Positions 45,355 through 54,950 are shown, counted from the first letter of the stretch. The stretch is DNA of 64,000 bases from Neisseria sp. (GCF_030530745.1 NZ_JAUMUI010000005.1:33534-97533); one strand, 5' to 3'. Made by a program: numbers and translations. The notes: generated from the letters alone by a model not told the origin.

Positions 45355-46002
45355 ATGCTGCCCTTACGCGCCTACCGCCCTTCTCCCGCCCTATTGCTGC
45401 TGCTCTTCTTCGGCATACTGATTCCGCTGGCGGTTGCCGGATTCATCGCCGAAAACATTTGGGATACCGGCTTCTTCCATTTCGAACAGCCCTTTATGCT
45501 GTGGCTGCACCGCAATATCGGCAGCACATTTACGCCTGTGGCGGTTGTGCTGCACCATATCGGCAAAACCGCCGTTGCCGCGCCGCTGGTTATTTTGTTT
45601 GCGGTTTGGCTGTTTTGCCGCAGACAGCGCGGTCATGCCGTGTTCGCCCTGCTCGCAGCCGCCCTGCCCACTGCCCTGATGTCTGCCGCCAAACAGCTCT
45701 TCAACCGCCCCCGCCCCGAGTTTTGGCCGCGTATCATTGAAGAAACCGGCGCTTCCTTCCCCAGCGGCCACAGCACCTTTGCCGCCGCCTTCGCCACCAT
45801 GGTGGTGCTGATTTACTGGCAGTCGCCGAGTCGCGCGCCGATTACCGCCGCCGCCGTAACTTTTGCCCTGCTGATGGGTTTGTCGCGCATGGTTTTGGGC
45901 GTACACTATCCCACTGACGTACTGGTCGGCTGGATAACCGGCACCAGCACCGTTATCGGCCTCTATCTCGTTTTATTCCGCAAACTCCCCGGAAAACCAT
46001 AA
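45355..46002 (+). CDS. PAP2 superfamily phosphatase
   Basis: Membrane phosphatase of 215 residues. The three catalytic motifs of PAP2 enzymes are present in order: KQLFNRPRP, SFPSGHST and SRMVLGVHYPTDVLVG. It probably acts on undecaprenyl-diphosphate or phosphatidyl-glycerol phosphates at the outer side of the inner membrane; the substrate is not readable. The stop overlaps the next start by one base (TAATG). Confidence 0.9.
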   Translation: MLPLRAYRPSPALLLLLFFGILIPLAVAGFIAENIWDTGFFHFEQPFMLWLHRNIGSTFTPVAVVLHHIGKTAVAAPLVILFAVWLFCRRQRGHAVFALLAAALPTALMSAAKQLFNRPRPEFWPRIIEETGASFPSGHSTFAAAFATMVVLIYWQSPSRAPITAAAVTFALLMGLSRMVLGVHYPTDVLVGWITGTSTVIGLYLVLFRKLPGKP

Positions 46003-46940
46003 TGAACCTGCCCCCGCTGCACACGCCCCGCTGGCTGCGTAACGGCAATATCGAAACCCTTTATGCCAAAACCCTGCAACAGCCGCCGCCCGCCTACCGC
46101 CGCGAACTCTTGCCCGACAGCACCGGCCAAACCCTAACCGCCTACGACTTTATCGACAGCCCCAACCCCGATGCCCCGCTGGTGGTGCTGTTTCACGGTT
46201 TGGAAGGCAGCAGCCGCAGCCATTACGCCGTGGCGCTGATGCAGGCGGTTCAGGCCAAAGGCTGGCACGGCGTGGTGGCTCATTTCCGCAGTTGCGGCGG
46301 CGTGCCCAACACCGCCCCCGTGTTTTACCACTCGGGCGACAGCCCCGAAATCGGCTTTATGCTCGCAACATTGGCCGAACGCTATCCACGCATCTACGCC
46401 GCAGGCGTTTCTCTCGGCGGCAACGCGCTGGCCAAATACCTGGGCGAACAAGGCCGCTTAGCCATACCGCAGGCCGCCGCCGTGGTTTCCGCCCCCATCG
46501 ATTTAACCGCCGCCGGCTCACGCTTCGACCACGGCCTGACCCGCCTGCTCTACACCCGCTATTTTCTCGACTCGCTGCTGCCAAAAGCACGCGCCGCCGG
46601 CTTTCACACCGACCTGCTGAAACGCTGCAAAACCTTGGGCGATTTCGACGACGCCTTCACCGCCCCGCTGCACGGCTTTACCGACCGGCACGACTATTAC
46701 CGCCGCGCCTCCGGCAAACCGCTGCTGCCGCACATCACCGTGCCCACCCTGCTGCTGAACGCCGTCAACGACCCCTTCCTGCCGGGCGCCGCCCTGCCAA
46801 GCGCCGCCCAAGTTTCCCCGCAGGTTACCCTGCTGCAACCCGCCTGCGGCGGGCATTGCGCCTTTGTGAGCGGCCGCGGCAGAGGCAGCCTCGATTGGAT
46901 GCCGCAAACGGTTTTAAGCTATTTCGAACAAAACGCCTAA
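46002..46940 (+). CDS. YheT family alpha/beta hydrolase
   Basis: A 312-residue hydrolase of the YheT family. The opening PRWLRNGNIETLYAK is typical, LFHGLEGSSRSHYA is the oxyanion region, and the nucleophile elbow is GVSLGGNALAKYLGE; the late GGHCAFV supplies the catalytic His. It is coupled to the PAP2 gene. Substrate unknown. Confidence 0.9.
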   Translation: MNLPPLHTPRWLRNGNIETLYAKTLQQPPPAYRRELLPDSTGQTLTAYDFIDSPNPDAPLVVLFHGLEGSSRSHYAVALMQAVQAKGWHGVVAHFRSCGGVPNTAPVFYHSGDSPEIGFMLATLAERYPRIYAAGVSLGGNALAKYLGEQGRLAIPQAAAVVSAPIDLTAAGSRFDHGLTRLLYTRYFLDSLLPKARAAGFHTDLLKRCKTLGDFDDAFTAPLHGFTDRHDYYRRASGKPLLPHITVPTLLLNAVNDPFLPGAALPSAAQVSPQVTLLQPACGGHCAFVSGRGRGSLDWMPQTVLSYFEQNA

Positions 46941-46959
46941 CCGTTATGCCAAACAAACA

Positions 46960-47152
46960 CTAGGGGTTGTCGACATTCAACACAACGGCGGTATTTTTGG
47001 CCCAAATCCCCCGTCTGCGGCGTTAGGTAGCGTAGCGGACTTGCGAAGCTAAAATGCTCGCAAGATGTCCAATCTTGCTGCGCTTTTTGCCTTGCATCTG
47101 CGGATTTTTCCTCAAAAAACCGCTTCGCAAGCATTCTAACTACACGCCCTAG
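46960..47152. repeat. Possible MITE-like element of 193 bases
   Basis: Bounded by CTAGGGGTTGT at the left and ACACGCCCTAG at the right, imperfect inverted ends with matching outer CTAGGG/CCCTAG. The interior is unlike coding sequence nearby (palindromic piece TCGCAAGATGTCCAATCTTGCTGCG). A 65-residue frame inside it is not convincing as a gene. A DUS hairpin abuts the right end. No second copy is in the window, so the call is tentative. Confidence 0.45.
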
Positions 47153-47178
47153 GCCGTCTGAAAACTTTCAGACGGCCT
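47151..47178. terminator. DUS hairpin before rep
   Basis: Complete uptake sequence and inverse copy separated by four bases; one arm shares its AG with the end of the MITE-like element. Confidence 0.6.
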
Positions 47179-47236
47179 TCAAGGTTTCCGCGCAATGCTA
47201 TAATCCCGCCTCTTCTTTTCAGACGGCCCATCTTCC

Positions 47237-49240
47237 ATGAAACTCAACCCCCAGCAACTTCAGGCAGTAAAGTATCTCGGCGGGCCGCTGCTTGTGCTGG
47301 CGGGTGCGGGCAGCGGCAAAACCGGCGTGATTACCCAAAAAATCAAGCATCTGATTACCGATGTAGGCTATGCGCCGCATCATGTGGCGGCCATCACCTT
47401 CACCAACAAAGCCGCCCGCGAAATGCAGGAGCGCGTGGGCAAAATGCTGCCGAAAAAGCACATGCGCGGGTTAACCATCTGCACCTTCCACTCGCTCGGC
47501 ATGCGCATTCTGCGCGAAGAAGCGCCGCACATCGGCTATAAAAAGAATTTTTCGATACTCGACGGCACCGACAGCGCCAAAATCATCAACGAATTATTGG
47601 GCGGCACCGGCAAAGAAGCCTTATACAAAACCCAGCACCAGATTTCGTTGTGGAAAAACGATTTAAAAACGCCCGAAGACATTGTTCAGACGGCCTCAAA
47701 CGAATGGGACAGGCAAACCGCCGCCGTTTATGCCGGCTATCAGGCCACGCTGGAGCATTATCAGGCGGTGGATTTCGACGACTTAATCCGCCTGCCTGCC
47801 CTGCTGTTGCAGCAAAACAGCGAAGTGCGCCACAAATGGCAGCTGCGCCTGCGCTATCTGCTGGTGGACGAATGCCAAGACACCAACGCCTGCCAATACA
47901 CCTTAATGAAACTCTTAACCGGCGCCGAAGGCATGTTTACCGCCGTGGGCGACGATGACCAATCCATCTACGCCTGGCGCGGCGCAAACATGGAAAACCT
48001 GCGCCAAATGCAGGCCGACTATCCGCAGATGAAAGTAATCAAGCTCGAGCAGAATTACCGCTCCACCGCGCGGATTCTCAAAGTGGCCAACAAAGTGATT
48101 GAAAACAACCCCAAACTGTTTAAAAAAACCCTGTGGTCTCAGTTCGGCATGGGCGAACATATCAAAGTGGTTGCCTGCCAGCACGAACAGCACGAAGCCG
48201 AATGGGTGGTGGGTCAAATTGTGAAGCAGAAACTCGTGGGCGGCGACAAAACCCGCTATGCCGATTTCGCCGTACTCTACCGCGGCAACCATCAGGCGCG
48301 CGTGTTTGAAGAGGCCCTGCGCAGCGCGCGCGTGCCTTACCAACTTTCCGGCGGGCAGAGTTTTTTCGATAAAGCCGAAATCAAAGACGTGCTCGCCTAT
48401 ATCCGTCTCTTGGCCAACCCCAGCGACGATCCCGCCTTTCTGCGCGCCGCCACCACGCCCAAACGCGGCATCGGCGAGGCCACGTTGGGCAAACTCAACG
48501 CCCATGCCCAACAACACGGATGCAGCCTTTATGAGGCCGCCTTAAATAAAGAAGCACAGTCCGCACTCGCCGCCGCCAACCGCGAACACCTGCACCAGTT
48601 TATGACGCTGATGGAAAACTACCGCGCCCGCGCCGAACACGACGATGCCGGCGAAATCATCAACAACCTGCTCGGCGACATCGGCTACGAAGCGCACCTG
48701 TCGAACAGCGAAGAAGGCAAGGCGGGCGAAATCAAATGGCGCAACGTGTGCGATTTAACCGGCTGGCTGGCGAAAAAAGGCGAGCAAGACGGCAAAAACA
48801 TCATCGAAATCGCCCAAACCATCGCGCTGATGACACTGTTGGAAGGCAAAAACGAAGAAGAAGCGGACGCGGTGAAACTCTCCACCCTGCACGCCTCCAA
48901 AGGGCTGGAATATCCGTATGTGTTTTTGGCGGGCTGCGAAGAAGGCATGCTTCCGCACGCCGACAGCATAGAAGAGAGCAACGTCGAAGAAGAGCGGCGG
49001 CTGATGTACGTGGGCATCACCCGCGCCAAACGCCAGCTCACGCTCACCCACTGCATCAAACGCAAACGCCAGGGCACCTGGCAGTTTCCCGAACCCAGCC
49101 GCTTTATCGGCGAAATGCCGCAGGAAGACTTGAAAATCTTGGGCCGCAAAGGCGGCGACCCCATCGTGAGCAAAGAAGAAGGCAGAAGCAATCTGGCCGG
49201 ATTGCAGGCCATGCTGGCGGCTAAAGCCAAAAAAGAATAA
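47237..49240 (+). CDS. rep: ATP-dependent DNA helicase Rep
   Basis: Superfamily 1 helicase of 667 residues that clears proteins ahead of replication forks. Walker A is AGAGSGKTGVITQ, Walker B LLVDECQDTNACQ, then GDDDQSIYAWRGA, EQNYRSTARIL, and TLHASKGLEYPYVF. The length and TPKRGIGEATLG match Rep rather than UvrD or PcrA. An uptake sequence in the coding region encodes VQTASNEWD. Confidence 0.95.
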   Translation: MKLNPQQLQAVKYLGGPLLVLAGAGSGKTGVITQKIKHLITDVGYAPHHVAAITFTNKAAREMQERVGKMLPKKHMRGLTICTFHSLGMRILREEAPHIGYKKNFSILDGTDSAKIINELLGGTGKEALYKTQHQISLWKNDLKTPEDIVQTASNEWDRQTAAVYAGYQATLEHYQAVDFDDLIRLPALLLQQNSEVRHKWQLRLRYLLVDECQDTNACQYTLMKLLTGAEGMFTAVGDDDQSIYAWRGANMENLRQMQADYPQMKVIKLEQNYRSTARILKVANKVIENNPKLFKKTLWSQFGMGEHIKVVACQHEQHEAEWVVGQIVKQKLVGGDKTRYADFAVLYRGNHQARVFEEALRSARVPYQLSGGQSFFDKAEIKDVLAYIRLLANPSDDPAFLRAATTPKRGIGEATLGKLNAHAQQHGCSLYEAALNKEAQSALAAANREHLHQFMTLMENYRARAEHDDAGEIINNLLGDIGYEAHLSNSEEGKAGEIKWRNVCDLTGWLAKKGEQDGKNIIEIAQTIALMTLLEGKNEEEADAVKLSTLHASKGLEYPYVFLAGCEEGMLPHADSIEESNVEEERRLMYVGITRAKRQLTLTHCIKRKRQGTWQFPEPSRFIGEMPQEDLKILGRKGGDPIVSKEEGRSNLAGLQAMLAAKAKKE

Positions 49241-49241
49241 C

Positions 49242-49265
49242 AGGCCGAGACCTTTGCAAACATCC
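49242..49265. repeat. Short dispersed repeat with TTTGCAAA core
   Basis: AGGCCGAGACCTTTGCAAAC resembles sequences near 34191, 54435, 54528, 62393 and 62544 in this window. It lies in the gap between rep and lysC. Confidence 0.6.
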
Positions 49266-49438
49266 TGCCCTGCTTTGACCCTTGTCAAAACAAACGGCAG
49301 CTGCACCACAAAGCACCGGTTAATCCGCCCCGCAACCTTGTTTTCGGGCGTAAAAATAGGTAATAATGTTACACATTTTCCAACCTGCAACGATTCTGCC
49401 GTTGCACTCCTAAATACCAATCAAGAAAGCACGAAAAA

Positions 49439-50656
49439 ATGGCGTTAATCGTACAAAAATACGGCGGCACCTCGGTAGGTTCCGCCGAGCGCATCAAAAA
49501 CGTAGCCAAACGTGTTGCCAAAACCCGCGCCGAAGGGCACGACGTTGTTGTGGTGGTGTCCGCCATGAGCGGCGAAACCAACCGTTTGGTGGCATTGGCA
49601 CACGAAATGCAAGACCTGCCCGACCCGCGCGAACTCGACGTGGTGCTGGCAACCGGCGAACAAGTTACCATCGGCCTTCTTGCCATGGCTCTGAAAGACA
49701 TCGGCGTGCCTGCCAAGAGCTACACCGGCTGGCAGGTTGCGGTTAAAACCGACGCATCACACACCAAAGCCCGCATTGAAGATATCGACGATGCCGCCAT
49801 GCGCGCCGATTTGAAAGAAGGCCGTGTGGTAATCGTGGCCGGTTTCCAAGGCATTAACGGCAAAGGCGACATCACCACCCTCGGCCGCGGCGGCTCCGAC
49901 ACCTCGGCCGTTGCGCTGGCCGCCGCCCTCAAAGCCGACGAATGCCAAATCTATACCGATGTCGACGGTGTTTACACCACCGACCCGCGCGTAGTACCCG
50001 AAGCCCGCCGCCTCGACACCGTTACGTTCGAAGAAATGCTCGAGCTGGCGAGCCTGGGCTCGAAAGTTTTACAAATCCGTTCGGTAGAATTCGCCGGCAA
50101 ATACAAAGTGCGCCTGCGCGTATTGAGCAGCCTTCAGGAAGGCGGCAACGGAACATTAATTACCTTTGAAGAGGACAACAACATGGAAAGAGCTGCCGTA
50201 TCCGGTATAGCATTCGACAAAAACCAGGCCCGCATCAACGTGCGCGGCGTACCCGACAAACCCGGCATTGCCTACCAGATTCTGGGCGCGGTTGCCGCTG
50301 CCAACATCGAAGTGGATATGATTATCCAAAACGTGGGCGATGAAGGCACCACCGATTTTTCCTTCACCGTGCCCCGCGGCGACTACAAACCCGTTTTGGA
50401 ATCCCTCAACGGCCTCAAAGACAGCCTCGGTGCCGCCGAAATCGACGGCGACGACACCGTGTGCAAAGTTTCCATCGTGGGTTTGGGCATGCGCTCGCAT
50501 GTGGGTGTGGCTTCAAAAATGTTCCGCACGCTGGCCGAAGAAGGTATCAATATCCAGATGATTTCCACTTCCGAAATCAAGGTTTCCGTGTTGATTGACG
50601 AGAAATATATGGAACTGGCCACCCGCGTGCTGCACAAAGCGTTTGAGCTGGCCTGA
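49439..50656 (+). CDS. lysC: Aspartate kinase
   Basis: Phosphorylates aspartate, the first step to lysine, threonine and methionine. The kinase domain starts IVQKYGGTSVGS and includes TTLGRGGSDTSAVALAA and YTDVDGVYTTDPRVVPEA. Two ACT domains occupy about residues 265-405 and bind the feedback amino acid. Length 405. An internal ATG at residue 249 (MERAAVSGIAF) has a purine-rich site upstream and could give a separate regulatory subunit, as in other Gram-positive and proteobacterial lysC genes. Confidence 0.95.
   Translation: MALIVQKYGGTSVGSAERIKNVAKRVAKTRAEGHDVVVVVSAMSGETNRLVALAHEMQDLPDPRELDVVLATGEQVTIGLLAMALKDIGVPAKSYTGWQVAVKTDASHTKARIEDIDDAAMRADLKEGRVVIVAGFQGINGKGDITTLGRGGSDTSAVALAAALKADECQIYTDVDGVYTTDPRVVPEARRLDTVTFEEMLELASLGSKVLQIRSVEFAGKYKVRLRVLSSLQEGGNGTLITFEEDNNMERAAVSGIAFDKNQARINVRGVPDKPGIAYQILGAVAAANIEVDMIIQNVGDEGTTDFSFTVPRGDYKPVLESLNGLKDSLGAAEIDGDDTVCKVSIVGLGMRSHVGVASKMFRTLAEEGINIQMISTSEIKVSVLIDEKYMELATRVLHKAFELA
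50183..50656 (+). CDS. Possible internal lysC beta-subunit reading frame
   Basis: An in-frame ATG preceded by GAAGAGGACAACAAC would give 157 residues consisting of the two ACT domains. Overlapping alpha/beta lysC genes are established in Corynebacterium and Bacillus, where the beta start has a closely similar sequence. The internal start here is inferred. Confidence 0.4.
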   Translation: MERAAVSGIAFDKNQARINVRGVPDKPGIAYQILGAVAAANIEVDMIIQNVGDEGTTDFSFTVPRGDYKPVLESLNGLKDSLGAAEIDGDDTVCKVSIVGLGMRSHVGVASKMFRTLAEEGINIQMISTSEIKVSVLIDEKYMELATRVLHKAFELA

Positions 50657-50680
50657 TTATCCAAAGGCTTTGAAAACCGA

Positions 50681-50714
50681 AAGGCCGTCTGAAACAATAT
50701 TTTCAGACGGCCTT
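50681..50714. terminator. DUS hairpin between lysC and greA
   Basis: AAGGCCGTCTGAAA and TTTCAGACGGCCTT pair perfectly around a six-base loop between convergent genes. Confidence 0.8.
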
Positions 50715-50754
50715 ACATTTGCATATCAAGTATAACCTGAAAGTTTCCGCCGGC

Positions 50755-51231
50755 TCAGATATACTCCACCTGCACGATATCATACTCGCGCACGCCGCCC
50801 GGGGCCTGCACTTCGGCTACGTCGCCCTCTTCCTTGCCGATCAAGGCGCGGGCGATGGGCGAGCCTACATAGATTTTGTTTTCTTTGATGTCGGCCTCGT
50901 CTTCGCCGACGATTTGGTAGCGCACGCGCTCTTCGGTGTCCAAATCTTCCAGCGTTACCGTCGCGCCGAACACCACTTTGCCTTCGGCGTGGATTTCGGC
51001 GGGGTTGATGATGTGGGCGATGGAAAGTTTGTGCTCCACTTCCGAAATACGGCCTTCGATAAAGCCTTGGCGTTCTTTGGCCGCTTCGTATTCGGCGTTT
51101 TCCGACAAATCGCCGTGCGAGCGTGCCTCGGCAATCGCTTCAATCACTTCGGGGCGGGCAACGCTTTTCAGATGCTGCAATTCTGCTTTTAATAATTCTG
51201 CACCGCGCACGGTTAACGGAATTTTCTGCAT
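50755..51231 (-). CDS. greA: Transcription elongation factor GreA
   Basis: Rescues backtracked RNA polymerase by stimulating transcript cleavage. The N-terminal coiled coil holds the acidic tip ([17 protein letters not shown]), and the C-terminal domain ends YDIVQVEYI. Length 158 is standard. The start [10 protein letters not shown] follows the usual family N-terminus; the frame runs 25 codons further upstream without protein character. Confidence 0.96.
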   Translation of the reverse strand: MQKIPLTVRGAELLKAELQHLKSVARPEVIEAIAEARSHGDLSENAEYEAAKERQGFIEGRISEVEHKLSIAHIINPAEIHAEGKVVFGATVTLEDLDTEERVRYQIVGEDEADIKENKIYVGSPIARALIGKEEGDVAEVQAPGGVREYDIVQVEYI

Positions 51232-51332
51232 GGATCTATTCTCCGTAAAACGGCTGTTCAGCCGTAGAAATACTGGCCGGAAAACAACGGCATAATCTTT
51301 CAACATAACCGCTGTTTCCTCAAATAAAAATA

Positions 51333-51356
51333 CAAGCCGCCAAAAACGGCGGCTTG
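51333..51356 (-). terminator. Intrinsic terminator after proA
   Basis: On the minus strand CAAGCCGCC pairs with GGCGGCTTG and is followed by TATTTTTATTTG. It separates proA from greA. Confidence 0.8.
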
Positions 51357-51545
51357 CTCGAAAATCATTTGTGAAGGCGTGATTTTATCTAAAAACAACC
51401 GCGCGGGCAAAGTTTTTCCTCATTTGCCGGGAAAATGTGTTGCACGGTTTGAAACGCCCGCACAAAAAGGCATTTCCAAAATACGGCGCAAGCGTTTTAA
51501 AGCCCGCACAGGCCGTCTGAAACCTGTGCGGCAGCCCGTTACGCT

Positions 51546-52805
51546 TTATCCGCGAATCTGGCCGTTGCCCAGCACCACCCATTTTTGCGAGGTCAGTCCG
51601 TTCAGGCCGACGGGGCCGCGCACATGGATTTTATCGGTGGAAATGCCGATTTCCGCGCCCAAGCCGTATTCGAAACCGTCGGCAAAGCGGGTGCTGGCGT
51701 TCACCATCACGCTAGCGCTGTCAACCGTGCGCAGGAAGGTTTGCGCGTCGGTGTAGGATTCGGTAACGATGCTGTCGGTGTGATGGCTGCCGTGGGTGTT
51801 GATGTGGGCGATGGCTTCGGCCAGGCTGTCCACCACTTTAACCGCCAGTATGGGGGCGAGGTATTCGGTGTCCCAGTCTTCGTTTGAGGCCGTCTGAATA
51901 CCGGGCAGAATGGCTCTCGTGCGGGCGCAGCCGCGCAACTCCACGCCTTTTCCGGCGTATTTTTCGGCCAGCGGCGGCAGGATTTCGGCGGCGCGGCTTT
52001 CGTGCACCAGCAGCGTTTCCATAGTGTTGCAGGTGCCGTAGCGCGAGGTTTTGGCGTTGAAGGCGATATCCAGCGCTTTTTGTGTATCGGCGGCGCGGTC
52101 GATATACACGTGGCAGATACCGTCGAGATGCTTAATCACGGGCACGCGTGCCTCTGCACTGATGCGCGCCACCAGCGATTTGCCGCCGCGCGGGATAATC
52201 ACGTCGATTAAGTCGGGGCTTTGCAGCATCGCGCCCACGCTTTCGCGGCTGGTGTTTTCAATCAGGCGCACGGCATCGGCGGGCAGGCCGTTTTCACGCA
52301 GGGCTTGGGTGATCAGTTTGGCAATGGCCATATTGCTGTGGAAAGCCTCGCTGCCGCCGCGCAACACGCAGGCGTTGCCCGATTTCAGGCATAAGGCGGC
52401 GGCGTCGATGGTAACGTTGGGGCGCGATTCGTAAATCATGCCGATTACGCCCAAAGGCACGCGCATTTTGCCGATTTGCAGGCCGTTGGGGCGCAGGCGG
52501 AATTCGTCCATCTCTCCCACGGGGTCGGGCAAGGCGGCCACTTGGCGCAAGCCTTCGCACATATTTTCAACGGCGTTTTCGGTCAGCTTCAAACGGTCGA
52601 GCAGCGCCGGTTCCAAGCCTTTGGCGGCGGCCTGCTCCATATCTTGCGCGTTGGCGGCGATAATTTCCGCGCTGTGCAGCCGGATCAATTCGGCCATGCG
52701 CAGCAGCGCGGCGTTTTTCTGCGCCGTGGTGGCGGCACCCATATCATAAAAAGCCTGTTTGGCGGCGGCGGCGGTTTGACGGACGTAATCGTGAATATTC
52801 TGCAT
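51546..52805 (-). CDS. proA: Gamma-glutamyl phosphate reductase
   Basis: Reduces glutamyl phosphate to glutamate semialdehyde in proline synthesis. The aldehyde-dehydrogenase fold is clear: catalytic Cys lies in [14 protein letters not shown], and [24 protein letters not shown] and [11 protein letters not shown] are family signatures. The 419 residues are normal. proB is not adjacent. Confidence 0.96.
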   Translation of the reverse strand: MQNIHDYVRQTAAAAKQAFYDMGAATTAQKNAALLRMAELIRLHSAEIIAANAQDMEQAAAKGLEPALLDRLKLTENAVENMCEGLRQVAALPDPVGEMDEFRLRPNGLQIGKMRVPLGVIGMIYESRPNVTIDAAALCLKSGNACVLRGGSEAFHSNMAIAKLITQALRENGLPADAVRLIENTSRESVGAMLQSPDLIDVIIPRGGKSLVARISAEARVPVIKHLDGICHVYIDRAADTQKALDIAFNAKTSRYGTCNTMETLLVHESRAAEILPPLAEKYAGKGVELRGCARTRAILPGIQTASNEDWDTEYLAPILAVKVVDSLAEAIAHINTHGSHHTDSIVTESYTDAQTFLRTVDSASVMVNASTRFADGFEYGLGAEIGISTDKIHVRGPVGLNGLTSQKWVVLGNGQIRG

Positions 52806-53016
52806 AATGGCTCGGCGTTAACGGTAAAGTTAAATAATACGGCGCGGTTCCCACCAAACCGTGGAAACAACGGTTTGGCGGGGTTTCACTATAAAGCCGT
52901 CTGAACGCGATTTCAAGCGGTATTATTTTTTGCCGCACCGCCGCATCTGCCTTGCGGTATAGAAAAAAACCGATTCGCTATATAATGCCGCCCTAACTTT
53001 TTCAAAACGCCCCGCC

Positions 53017-54372
53017 ATGTCCGAACTGTTCGCCCCTGCCGCCGTTTCCGTATCCGAATTAAACGCCCTAGCCAAAAGCCTGCTGGAAGAAAACCTGTTC
53101 GGCCTGTGGGTGGCGGGCGAAGTATCCAATCTCACCCGAGCAGCCAGCGGGCATTATTATTTTTCGCTGAAAGACAGCCGCGCACAGGTGCGCTGTGCCA
53201 TGTTTAAAGGCACGGCGGCAAAACTGCCCGCCCCGCTGAAAGAAGGCGACCACATCGAGCTGACCGGCCGTATCGGCATTTACGAGGCACGCGGCGAATT
53301 TCAGATTACCGTTAACGAAGTTCGGCTGAAAGGCTTGGGGCAACTGTATGAAGCCTATGAAAAACTGAAAGCAAAATTGCAGGCCGAAGGGGTATTTGCG
53401 GCAGAACGCAAAAAGCCGCTGCCCGCCCACCCGCGCGTTATCGGCATCGTAACCAGCTTGGCGGCGGCTGCCCTGCGTGATGTGGTGTCCACCCTGAAAC
53501 GGCGCGCGCCGGAAATCCCCGTTATTATTTATCCCACCGCCGTACAGGGTTCAGGCAGCGAAGTGCAGATTGCCCAAGCCGTTCAGACGGCCTCGGCGCG
53601 CAATGAAACGGATGTGTTAATCGTGTGCCGGGGCGGCGGCAGCATTGAAGATTTGTGGTCGTTTAACGAAGAGGCCGTGGTGCGCGCCATCGAAGCCTGC
53701 CCAATTCCGGTAGTCAGCGGTGTCGGCCATGAAACCGATTTCACGCTGGCCGACTTCGTTGCCGACGTGCGCGCACCCACACCCACCGGCGCGGCCGAGC
53801 TGGTCAGCCCCAACCGCTTGGAATCACTGCACAAACTGGCACAGGCGCAAGGCCGTCTGAAAACCGCTTTGCAGCAGCGTTATTACGATGCCAGCCAGAA
53901 AACCGACTGGTTCGCCCGCCAAATCCGCCACCCGCAGCAGAAACTAAACGAGCAGCGCACCCAACTGCACACGCTGGCGCAATCGATGCGCTTTGCCATG
54001 CAAAACAGCCACCGTTTCCACGCGCAACGGTTTGCCCGCCAGCAGCAGCAACTGGCCCACCTGCGCCCCGACGTTTCCGACGCCGCACGCGATGTGCAAA
54101 GTTTTCAGACAGCCTTAAAGCAGCATTGGCACAACCTCTTCGCCAACCGCCGGCAACTGTTGGAAAAGCAGGCCGCCCTGCTCGAAGCGGTGTCGCCGCA
54201 GCATATTCTCGAACGCGGCTTTTCGGTGGTGAAAAACAGCCGCGGGCAAGTGATCCGCAGCGCAGCGGTGTTGAAACAGGGGCAGAAGCTGCACATCACG
54301 TTTGCCGACGGTGAAACCGACGTGCGCGTTACCGGCGAAACGGCACAGCCGGATTTGTTTGATTATTCGTAA
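53017..54372 (+). CDS. xseA: Exodeoxyribonuclease VII large subunit
   Basis: Single-strand DNA exonuclease subunit that works with XseB. The N-terminal OB fold covers about residues 1-115 (VAGEVSNLTRAASGHYYFSL), followed by the nuclease core (RVIGIVTSLAAAALRDVVST, CRGGGSIEDLWSFNEE, SGVGHETDFTLADFVADVRA) and a C-terminal coiled coil. 451 residues. The gene carries several uptake sequences, encoding VQTASA and GRLKTAL. Confidence 0.95.
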   Translation: MSELFAPAAVSVSELNALAKSLLEENLFGLWVAGEVSNLTRAASGHYYFSLKDSRAQVRCAMFKGTAAKLPAPLKEGDHIELTGRIGIYEARGEFQITVNEVRLKGLGQLYEAYEKLKAKLQAEGVFAAERKKPLPAHPRVIGIVTSLAAAALRDVVSTLKRRAPEIPVIIYPTAVQGSGSEVQIAQAVQTASARNETDVLIVCRGGGSIEDLWSFNEEAVVRAIEACPIPVVSGVGHETDFTLADFVADVRAPTPTGAAELVSPNRLESLHKLAQAQGRLKTALQQRYYDASQKTDWFARQIRHPQQKLNEQRTQLHTLAQSMRFAMQNSHRFHAQRFARQQQQLAHLRPDVSDAARDVQSFQTALKQHWHNLFANRRQLLEKQAALLEAVSPQHILERGFSVVKNSRGQVIRSAAVLKQGQKLHITFADGETDVRVTGETAQPDLFDYS

Positions 54373-54398
54373 ATCCGTTCATTGTTTAGAAAAATAGA

Positions 54399-54560
54399 GA
54401 TACTCGGATCAAACCCGGATATGACGGTAATGGGATGAAACCTTGCAAAACTGCCTTCAGGCCGTCTGAAATATTTGATTTCGTTATTTCCGCCTGCACG
54501 GGAATGACAGCAAATAAACTTTTTTGGGTTTTGCAAAGGTCTCGGGATGTTTCAGACGGC
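54399..54560. repeat. Cluster of short dispersed repeats after xseA
   Basis: In order: one degenerate arm of the 28-base palindromic repeat (54399-54426), a GAAACCTTGCAAAA unit, an uptake sequence, a dRS3-like unit CGTTATTTCCGCCTGCACGG, a TTTTGCAAAGGTCTC unit and an inverse uptake sequence. No gene lies in the 274-base gap. Confidence 0.65.
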
Positions 54561-54604
54561 ATAAAACACCCCATTACCGTCATTACGCCGCACAACGGAA
54601 ATGC

Positions 54605-54640
54605 AAAAACCAAGCCCTTCGGATATTCCGAAGGGCTTGG
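54605..54640 (-). terminator. Intrinsic terminator of the tRNA pair
   Basis: On the minus strand CCAAGCCCTTCGGA pairs with TCCGAAGGGCTTGG and is followed by TTTTTGCAT, seven bases after tRNA-Glu. Confidence 0.9.
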
Positions 54641-54646
54641 AAAATA

Positions 54647-54721
54647 TGGCACGCCCACGGGGAATCGAACCCCGGTTACCGCCGTGAAAGGGCGATGTCC
54701 TAACCGCTAGACGATGGGCGC
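54647..54721 (-). tRNA. tRNA-Glu (anticodon TTC)
   Basis: 75 bases including an encoded CCA. Acceptor GCGCCCA pairs with TGGGCGT (one G-U pair). The anticodon stem-loop is CCGCCCTTTCACGGCGG with TTC, and the T-arm contains GGGGTTCGAATCCCC. It is transcribed after tRNA-Arg. Confidence 0.96.
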
Positions 54722-54738
54722 GGATAAAATAATTTGTG

Positions 54739-54815
54739 TGGCGCACCCGGAGCGATTCGAACGCCCGACCCTCTGGTTCGTAGCCAGATACTCTATCCAA
54801 CTGAGCTACGGGTGC
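54739..54815 (-). tRNA. tRNA-Arg (anticodon ACG)
   Basis: 77 bases with encoded CCA. Acceptor GCACCCG pairs with CGGGTGC. The anticodon loop CTGGCTACGAACCAG contains ACG, the wobble A of which is the substrate of the TadA deaminase also encoded in this window. It lies 17 bases before tRNA-Glu, in the same transcript. Confidence 0.96.
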
Positions 54816-54950
54816 GTGCTTCACCGCTTCGTATTTGCCGTGAATGAAGAACGCGAATAATATGGCAACACAGTTTGTTTGTCCAGCGGTTTTTTAAAAA
54901 ATCTGTTTTTTTTTTTGATTTTATCGAATTCAATCTGCTTCAATAAAAGT

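Noticed and set aside
46937-47134. 65-codon minus-strand frame inside the MITE-like element
   Set aside because: Low-quality start, no homology recognised, and its limits follow the repeat rather than a gene.
54552-54824. Minus-strand frame beginning MKHAPVAQLDRVSGYEP
   Set aside because: It is a translation of the two tRNA genes; this false protein is common in automatic annotation.
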